Assembly (NCBI RefSeq): GCF_006516955.1
Contig: NZ_VHLG01000005.1
Span: forward strand, 90,158-154,157
Length of the DNA stretch: 64,000 bases
Origin: Martelella alba
GTDB lineage: Bacteria > Pseudomonadota > Alphaproteobacteria > Rhizobiales > Rhizobiaceae
Direction of reading: 5' to 3'
The first letter of the stretch is position 1. Every line of letters begins with the position of its first letter. Below, one piece after another: positions 58,648-64,000 of the stretch. The notes beneath the pieces were generated by a model that saw only the letters and a list, made by a program, of their open reading frames with translations, was not told the DNA's origin and searched no databases. The position numbers and the translations under genes are program-made.

Positions 58648-59943
58648 ATGATGCCGAAGCAATATATCATCCCGGGCATGCTCGTCCGGGACATTCTGAT
58701 GCCTGTGCCGCTGGACTGGAAAAAGCCGAATGGTTCCATCATCCAGCTTTTCGTACGGGAAATCATTGATCCCGCCAACCGGCGCGAGGACATGCCGGTT
58801 CTGGCCTTTTTGCAGGGTGGACCGGGCGGCAAGTCGCCGCGCCCGCTCAATGGCGGGCCGTCATGGCTTTCCGAGGCGCTGAAATCCTATCGCGTCGTGC
58901 TGATTGATCAGCGCGGGACCGGCCGCAGCTCCCGCGTTGAGGCGGCCACGATGGCAGGTTTTGCAGATGGCGCGGCGGCGGCCGACTATCTGATGCATTT
59001 CCGAGCCGACAGTATCGTCGCTGATTTCGAACATGTCCGTAAAAGCCTTTATGGCGAGAAGAAGTGGGAAACGCTTGGTCAGAGCTATGGCGGCTTTCTG
59101 ACGTTGACCTATCTTTCAAAAGCACCGGAAGGGCTGGCAGCCTGCTATGTGACGGGCGGGCTTGCCGGGCTTGCCGCTTCGGCGGCTGATGTTTACCGAC
59201 GGACCTATCCCCGTGTTGTTGCCAAGAACCAGCAATTTCACCGCCGCTATCCCTATGATCAGGCCCTGGCCGGCCGGATCGCCGATTTTCTTGCTGCGCA
59301 TGACGTCCGCCTGCCTGATGGTGACCGGTTGACGGTGAAGCGGTTCCAGACGCTTGGCATGGTTTTCGGCATGATGCCTGGCTATGACGAATTGCACTGG
59401 CTGCTCGATGAGGCATTTGCTGACCCCGATGAACGGCGGCTGTCTGACGGTTTTCTTGCCGAGGTGATGATACGCACCGGCTTTGATGCTAATCCGCTTT
59501 ACGCGGCGCTGCAGGAAAGCATTTACGCGCAAGGTGCCGCGACCGGCTGGGCGGCAGACAGCGTGCGGGCGGAATTGCCCCGATTCAGCCCCGAGGCCCG
59601 GCCGCTGCTATTCACCGGCGAGATGATCTATCCCTGGATGTTCTCCGAGATCCGGTCCCTGCGGGCCTTTGCGCCAGCCGCTGAAGCGCTTGCCCAGCGT
59701 GCAGATAATCCGTTGCTTTACGATCGCACGCGCCTTTTCGCCAATGATGTGCCGGTGGCGGCTGCAGTCTATTTTGACGATATGTATGTGGATGCTGGCC
59801 TCTCGCTTGAAACAGCGGCCCGGCTCGGCAATTGCGATGCCTGGGTCACCAATGAATTCGAACATGACGGTGTTCGCCAGAGCCCCGGCGTGTTCAAGCG
59901 CCTGCGCAAGATGGTGGCGGATCGCGGCGGGCCACTTGTCTGA
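58648..59943 (+). CDS. Proline iminopeptidase-like alpha/beta hydrolase (peptidase family S33)
   Basis: A 431-aa cytoplasmic hydrolase. The oxyanion-hole motif LQGGPGG is at about 56-61, DQRGTGRSS near 93-101, the nucleophile elbow LGQSYGGFLT near 143-152, and a late Asp/His pair with VTNEFEHDGVR at about 404-414. The length and the GGPGG motif fit the S33 prolyl aminopeptidases that remove N-terminal proline. ATG at 58648 and 58651 are both possible. Convergent with the GGDEF gene, with 6 bp between. Confidence 0.9.
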   Translation: MMPKQYIIPGMLVRDILMPVPLDWKKPNGSIIQLFVREIIDPANRREDMPVLAFLQGGPGGKSPRPLNGGPSWLSEALKSYRVVLIDQRGTGRSSRVEAATMAGFADGAAAADYLMHFRADSIVADFEHVRKSLYGEKKWETLGQSYGGFLTLTYLSKAPEGLAACYVTGGLAGLAASAADVYRRTYPRVVAKNQQFHRRYPYDQALAGRIADFLAAHDVRLPDGDRLTVKRFQTLGMVFGMMPGYDELHWLLDEAFADPDERRLSDGFLAEVMIRTGFDANPLYAALQESIYAQGAATGWAADSVRAELPRFSPEARPLLFTGEMIYPWMFSEIRSLRAFAPAAEALAQRADNPLLYDRTRLFANDVPVAAAVYFDDMYVDAGLSLETAARLGNCDAWVTNEFEHDGVRQSPGVFKRLRKMVADRGGPLV

Positions 59944-59949
59944 TCAGGA

Positions 59950-61131
59950 TCAGGTCTGACGGCCGAAAGCGGCGTCGAGCGCGGGATGGTAGATGCAGAA
60001 ACGGTTTCGGCCGCATTCTTTGGCCGAATAAAGCGCGATATCGGCAAGCGCCAGCGGGTCTTCCTTCTGGTTGAGCGCCATTCCGTCGCTTGAGGCAATG
60101 CCAACGCTGATGGTCAGCGTCACCGTGCCGTTCTCCAGCGCGAGTGGCGTCTTGCGCATGCTCAGCACAAGACGTTCGGCAAGATGTTTCGCCTGATCCA
60201 GCGCACAACCCGGCATGAGCACGCTGAATTCATCGCCGCCGGTGCGCGCCAGAAGGTTGCCCCTTGCCAGTTCCTTCGAGGCGATCCTTGCAAAATGTTT
60301 CAGGGCCAGGTCACCGGTGAGGTGGCCAAAACCGTCATTCCATTGCTTGAAGTGATCGATATCGATCAGCAGGATGCTGAAATCGGTGCCTCTGTTGCGC
60401 GAGAGCGTTTTGGCGCGGTCCAGCTGTTCGACGAATTGCCGCCGGTTGGCAAGCCCCGTCAGTTCATCATGGCTGGCGCGTTCTTCCAGCTCCAGCAGAA
60501 GATTGTCGATGGCCATCAGCGCAATGCCGAAAATGATCAGGATGGCACCGAAAGCGACAAGCAGCATTGCATCCGTGCGCACGATAGCCAGTGTTGAGGC
60601 ACTGACCGATCTGAGGACGAAGAGCGCGCAGAAAACGAGTGTGATCAGATTGGCAATGATATTGGCGATAGCGCCACTAGCGGCCAGGCCTGAACCGAAT
60701 CCGCGTTTGCCGTGGCGAAACAGGTCGAGGGCAATCAGGCTGTGTGTGATGAACTGGCCGGCAAACAGGATGGTTTCACGCCCGATATCGCTGTTGCCGG
60801 AAAGGGCGATGAGAGCCGCCATGACAACCAGAATGGTGCCGGCAATCGACCAGCCGAAGACAAGGCCGTAGAAACGTCTGATCCCGATCCACATCAATAG
60901 CACGCTGCCGACGATGGCAAGCGCACCGATGGCTGCGGGGGTGGAAAGCCCCTTGGCAAGCGCGACACTATAGAGGCTTGTGCCGGAGAAAGAGATGAGG
61001 CCGCTGATCAGCAGCAGCCGTGCCGGAATGAAATCCGGATGGCTGAGACGGAGTGCCATCCATATGGCGCAGGAGGCAACCGATATGACGAGCATGACGG
61101 CATGCAGGGTCGGCAGGTCAAGATCGGGCAT
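59950..61131 (-). CDS. Membrane-bound GGDEF diguanylate cyclase
   Basis: A 393-aa protein with about six N-terminal membrane segments (residues 8-205) and a C-terminal GGDEF domain (about 215-385) that makes cyclic di-GMP. The active-site loop is ARTGGDEFSVLM (about 297-308), intact. The inhibitory I-site (RxxD five residues before GGDEF) is absent: the residues are ARGN. The membrane part carries no MHYT or MASE motif that I can name; its signal is unknown. Confidence 0.93.
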   Translation of the reverse strand: MPDLDLPTLHAVMLVISVASCAIWMALRLSHPDFIPARLLLISGLISFSGTSLYSVALAKGLSTPAAIGALAIVGSVLLMWIGIRRFYGLVFGWSIAGTILVVMAALIALSGNSDIGRETILFAGQFITHSLIALDLFRHGKRGFGSGLAASGAIANIIANLITLVFCALFVLRSVSASTLAIVRTDAMLLVAFGAILIIFGIALMAIDNLLLELEERASHDELTGLANRRQFVEQLDRAKTLSRNRGTDFSILLIDIDHFKQWNDGFGHLTGDLALKHFARIASKELARGNLLARTGGDEFSVLMPGCALDQAKHLAERLVLSMRKTPLALENGTVTLTISVGIASSDGMALNQKEDPLALADIALYSAKECGRNRFCIYHPALDAAFGRQT

Positions 61132-61309
61132 TGAACAACGTTAAGGTCTTTGGGGGCGGAAAAACCCGCCACTGTAGAATATGTTAACCATATTAAAGGG
61201 GATCGATCAGAGGAGGCAAGCGGATTGATCATCCGAACGCATCTGCCACCTCAATTTTCCATTCTGGAGCGCATTCATGACGCTAGCAGCGCGCGCCGTT
61301 CGCCGCCGG

Positions 61310-62011
61310 TCAGTCCTGTTCTTGCGTTTTCCTGCCTTTGAAGCCTTTGGCGAGCAGGAACATTTCAACCGATTCCGACCGCGATGCGCCCGGTTTCACA
61401 TGGACAACCTGACGGAAATTCTGCTTGAGCAGATTGAGCAGATCGGCCTCGGCGCCGCCCTGGAAGGTCTTGGCGAGAAAATGTCCGCCTTCCGCCAGAA
61501 CCTCGATGGCGAAATAGGCTGCCACTTCGCACAGATGCATGGTGCGCAGATGGTCGGTGCGTTTGTGGCCCGTGGTCGGGGCGGCCATATCCGAGATCAC
61601 CAGGTCGGGCGGGCCGTCAAGGGCTTCGGAAAGCAGACGCGGCGCATCGTCATCAAGAAAGTCGAGCTGGAAGAATGCCACACCGGGGACGGGCGTCATT
61701 TCCAGAAAGTCGATGGCTGCAACACGGATGTGCTCGTCGGTGGAGCCGGTAACCTTGGCGGCGATCTGCGACCAGCTTCCGGGCGCTGCGCCGAGATCGA
61801 TGATCCGCCGCGCGCCTTTCAGGATGTGGTGTTTCTCGTCGATTTCGAGCAGTTTGTAGGCTGCGCGGGCGCGAAAACCTTCCAGACGTGCGCGTTGCAC
61901 ATAGGGGTCATTGATATGGCGCTCCAGCCAGCGGCGTGAGGAGGCTTTCAGCTTGGTCTTCTTGACCTTCTGTCCGATCTTGCGACCGGTGCGAACGGGT
62001 GTCTTGACCAT
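61310..62011 (-). CDS. rlmE: 23S rRNA (uridine-2552) 2'-O-methyltransferase
   Basis: RlmE/FtsJ methylates U2552 of 23S rRNA during late 50S assembly. The 233-aa protein has a basic N-terminal tail, [18 protein letters not shown] entry ([14 protein letters not shown]), SAM motif [12 protein letters not shown] and the K-D-K-E catalytic tetrad: Lys in AAYKLL, Asp in VISDMAAP, Lys in FLAKTFQGG, Glu in [11 protein letters not shown]. It follows ppx by 6 bp, so the two are probably one operon. Confidence 0.95.
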   Translation of the reverse strand: MVKTPVRTGRKIGQKVKKTKLKASSRRWLERHINDPYVQRARLEGFRARAAYKLLEIDEKHHILKGARRIIDLGAAPGSWSQIAAKVTGSTDEHIRVAAIDFLEMTPVPGVAFFQLDFLDDDAPRLLSEALDGPPDLVISDMAAPTTGHKRTDHLRTMHLCEVAAYFAIEVLAEGGHFLAKTFQGGAEADLLNLLKQNFRQVVHVKPGASRSESVEMFLLAKGFKGRKTQEQD

Positions 62012-62017
62012 AAATGC

Positions 62018-63598
62018 CTACTCCTTGCCCTGCCGGGAAAATGATGTCTCACTGTTCGACCGGCGCTTTGATCTGCGCCAGGCACCGTCGCGCATCATCA
62101 GATCGGTCAATATGCCCTCACGCAGACCGCGATCCGCAACCCGCATGCGCGGCGCCGGCCAGCGGCGGCGGATCGCTTCCAGAATGGCGCAGCCGGCAAG
62201 CACCAGATCGGCACGATCCGGCCCGATGCAGGGATTGGCCGCGCGTCCGGCGAAGTCCCATGACAAGAGCTTGTTCTGCATGGCCGTGACTTCATCCTCG
62301 CTCAGCCAGATCCCGTCAACCTTGCGCCGGTCATAGCGGGCAAGACCCAGGTGAACGCCAGCCAATGTCGTCACCGTGCCCGATGTTCCGATCAGATGAA
62401 AGCTGTTTTCGATATGCGAATGATCGATCGCGGGGCAGTGGAAATCGCCCAGCAAAGCTTCGACCTCGCTGACCATGGCTTCAAACACCGAAGGGGTGAC
62501 ATCGTGACCGCCATAGCGTTCAGAAAGAGTGACAACGCCGACGGGGAGTGAGGTCCAGTGCGAGATGTGATTTGCCAGCCTCTGCGAGCGATGTTCGCCA
62601 AGCCGGATAACCGCGATCTCTGACGATCCGCCGCCAATGTCGAACAGCACGGCAGCGCGGGTTTCCTTGCCGATCAGCGATGCACAGCTCGATACCGCCA
62701 GCCGGGCCTCGGTCTCCCGGTTGATCACTTCCAGCTGCAGCCCGGTCTCATCCAGGACGCGATCCAGAAAGGCATCGCCATTGTCGGCGGCGCGACAGGC
62801 TTCGGTTGCGATCAGCCGCATGCGCTTGACGTCGCGCCCCTTAAGCTTGGTGGCGCAGATGGCCAGCGCCTCAACGGCCCGGTCCATGGCTTCGGGCGAA
62901 AGGCTACCTGTTGCGGCAAGTCCTTCTCCGAGCCGGACAATGCGTGAGAAACCATCAACCACACGGAATTGCTGATGCCGCGTTGGCTGGGCGATCAGCA
63001 ATCGGCAATTATTGGTGCCGAGGTCAAGCGCGGCATAGAGCTCGCCGTTCGAACTGCGACTGGAGCGGCCATATTGCGGAGCCCGCAATTCCTGCGGTTC
63101 GCCTGCCACCTGGCGCGCCGTGCCATTACCGGGCTGCGGTGACGGGGAAGGAGGCGTAGCGCCGGCCTTGTCAGCCTCCGGTGCCTGGGCATGCCGGAAA
63201 CCGTCACGATCAAGCGGGCCGCTGGCAAAGCTGCTGCGACCACGCCTGCGCTTCCTGCGCCGCGATGCCGGGCGTGTCTCGCCCTGCCGCGTTGATTCGT
63301 CAGTCGTCCCGGACGTCGCCTGTTCGGCGGTTGTTGCCGGTTGCGGATGTGCGCTCGCCTGATGAGCTTCCGCATTGCCGCCACGACGCTTACCGCGCCG
63401 CCGCTTCTTCTTGCGAACGGGCGGGGGTGCATCAGCTGCAGCTACAGTGCTGGCAGGCCGTTCTGCCTCAGCAGTCACGGTCTTGGCCGGCCCCTTTGCC
63501 CTGCGGTGCCGGCGACGGGAAGCCTTGCTACTTCCGCCGCCATCTTTCAAGCGCGCCCCGCCTTCGGACAGCGTTTCGCTGTTTCGGGGGTCTTTCAC
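62018..63598 (-). CDS. ppx: Ppx/GppA-family exopolyphosphatase with basic N-terminal extension
   Basis: A 526-aa protein. Residues from about 188 are the Ppx/GppA phosphatase: LYAALDLGTNNCRLLIA, GFSRIVRLGEGL, IATEACRAADN, LFDIGGGSSEIAV and GTSGTVTTLAGVHLG, an ASKHA ATPase-like fold acting on polyphosphate or pppGpp. The first 187 residues are low-complexity and very basic, with clusters KKKRRRGKRRGG and SRRRKRRRGRSS and Pro/Ala linkers. There is no internal Met before the domain, so the extension seems real unless a GTG or TTG start is used. It is upstream of rlmE. Confidence 0.9.
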   Translation of the reverse strand: MKDPRNSETLSEGGARLKDGGGSSKASRRRHRRAKGPAKTVTAEAERPASTVAAADAPPPVRKKKRRRGKRRGGNAEAHQASAHPQPATTAEQATSGTTDESTRQGETRPASRRRKRRRGRSSFASGPLDRDGFRHAQAPEADKAGATPPSPSPQPGNGTARQVAGEPQELRAPQYGRSSRSSNGELYAALDLGTNNCRLLIAQPTRHQQFRVVDGFSRIVRLGEGLAATGSLSPEAMDRAVEALAICATKLKGRDVKRMRLIATEACRAADNGDAFLDRVLDETGLQLEVINRETEARLAVSSCASLIGKETRAAVLFDIGGGSSEIAVIRLGEHRSQRLANHISHWTSLPVGVVTLSERYGGHDVTPSVFEAMVSEVEALLGDFHCPAIDHSHIENSFHLIGTSGTVTTLAGVHLGLARYDRRKVDGIWLSEDEVTAMQNKLLSWDFAGRAANPCIGPDRADLVLAGCAILEAIRRRWPAPRMRVADRGLREGILTDLMMRDGAWRRSKRRSNSETSFSRQGKE

Positions 63599-63880
63599 TT
63601 TACCAGTTCCATCGCGCCGCGCGAGAATAACAAAACCTCACGACCGGGCGCTCAAATCGATTTCAAAGTTGCAACAACCATAGCAGTCCGGCGACATAAG
63701 GCCAATCCCCTTTTAAGGATGTGAAAGCCCTGGTTAACATGTCTGCCGGCCGTTGGCCTGCTGTTGGCCGGCATGTGTGGATCGGCCAAGAAAAATTCAA
63801 AAAACCACTTGGCAAGGGACGGCCTTTCTGTTTATAAGCGCCACACATTCCGGTTGACGGTAGACACCGCGGCCCGGCTT

Positions 63881-63954
63881 TGGGGAATAGGTTAACGGTA
63901 GACCCACGGACTCTGACTCCGTTAGTCCTGGTTCGAATCCAGGTTCCCCAGCCA
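63881..63954 (+). tRNA. tRNA-Gln (anticodon CTG)
   Basis: A complete cloverleaf: acceptor TGGGGAA / TTCCCCA, D-arm with GGTTAACGGTA, anticodon stem ACGGA / TCCGT with loop CTCTGAC (anticodon CTG, codon CAG), T-arm CCTGG / CCAGG with loop TTCGAAT, discriminator G and encoded CCA (63952-63954). tRNA genes are common integration sites; no attachment repeat can be judged because the window ends 46 bp later. Confidence 0.96.
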
Positions 63955-64000
63955 AATCTTTTCAATCACTTAGCAGAAAATATAGCTTTTTAGCATGTTG

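Noticed and set aside
63744..63773. Inverted repeat TGCCGGCC / GGCCGGCA upstream of tRNA-Gln as a terminator or attachment site
   Set aside because: No T-tract, no matching second copy within the window, and too little sequence beyond the tRNA to judge integration.
63663..63965. Minus-strand frame antisense to the tRNA-Gln gene
   Set aside because: Its N-terminal part is the reverse of the tRNA, a common artefact; no ribosome site or family match.

Overview
This is a chromosomal segment of a high-GC alphaproteobacterium, most likely of the order Hyphomicrobiales (Rhizobiales). The evidence is the rhizobial glgP-B-C-A-pgm-X gene order, a betI-betC-betB-betA choline-sulfate operon, an ohrR/ohr pair, a Rhizobium etli AnsA-type asparaginase, a malic enzyme fused to a phosphotransacetylase domain, and RIME-like intergenic palindromes. 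I cannot name the genus.

Layout. 1-9608 (minus): glycogen operon glgP, glgB, glgC, glgA, pgm and the 5' end of glgX. 9825-16483 (minus): three genes combining transglutaminase-like, permuted ATP-grasp, alpha-E and DUF2126 domains, a conserved set of unclear product. 16644-20308 (minus): TetR-controlled HlyD/ABC exporter. 20648-22144 (minus): an adenine-deaminase-like protein that appears to have lost its metal ligands. 22615-27681: orphan TRAP binding protein, ferredoxin reductase, LacI regulator, cysH. 27815-35362 (minus): ClC channel, then the betI-betC-gst-betB-betA operon, which takes choline-O-sulfate to glycine betaine. 35708-46084: formate/nitrite channel, HdeD-like protein, quinone oxidoreductase, asparaginase, ohrR/ohr, Tam methyltransferase, haloacid dehalogenase, branched-chain aminotransferase, MerR, GNAT. 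46115-50074 (minus): two c-type cytochromes and a thiMED salvage operon under a TPP riboswitch. 50385-53921: MarR, SnoaL-like protein behind a 25-bp palindrome, mmsA and a divergent LysR. 54196-55054: three tandem genes for a small exported protein. 55376-63954: maeB, DoxX, S33 peptidase, GGDEF protein, rlmE, ppx and tRNA-Gln(CUG).

The most unusual signal is a dispersed element of about 210 bp present five times (A 23777-23985, B 26699-26904, C 41607-41818, D 44655-44866, E 55115-55323). It has 15-bp terminal inverted repeats and three internal hairpins. Every copy lies inside an intrinsic terminator: a hairpin specific to that locus occurs on both sides, and only the gene-distal copy keeps its T-tract. 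This looks like a small mobile element that inserts at the hairpin/T-tract junction and duplicates the whole hairpin.

All calls come from reading the sequence. Start codons were moved from the longest ORF where a Shine-Dalgarno sequence, operator position or family length argued for it, and each change is explained in its entry.
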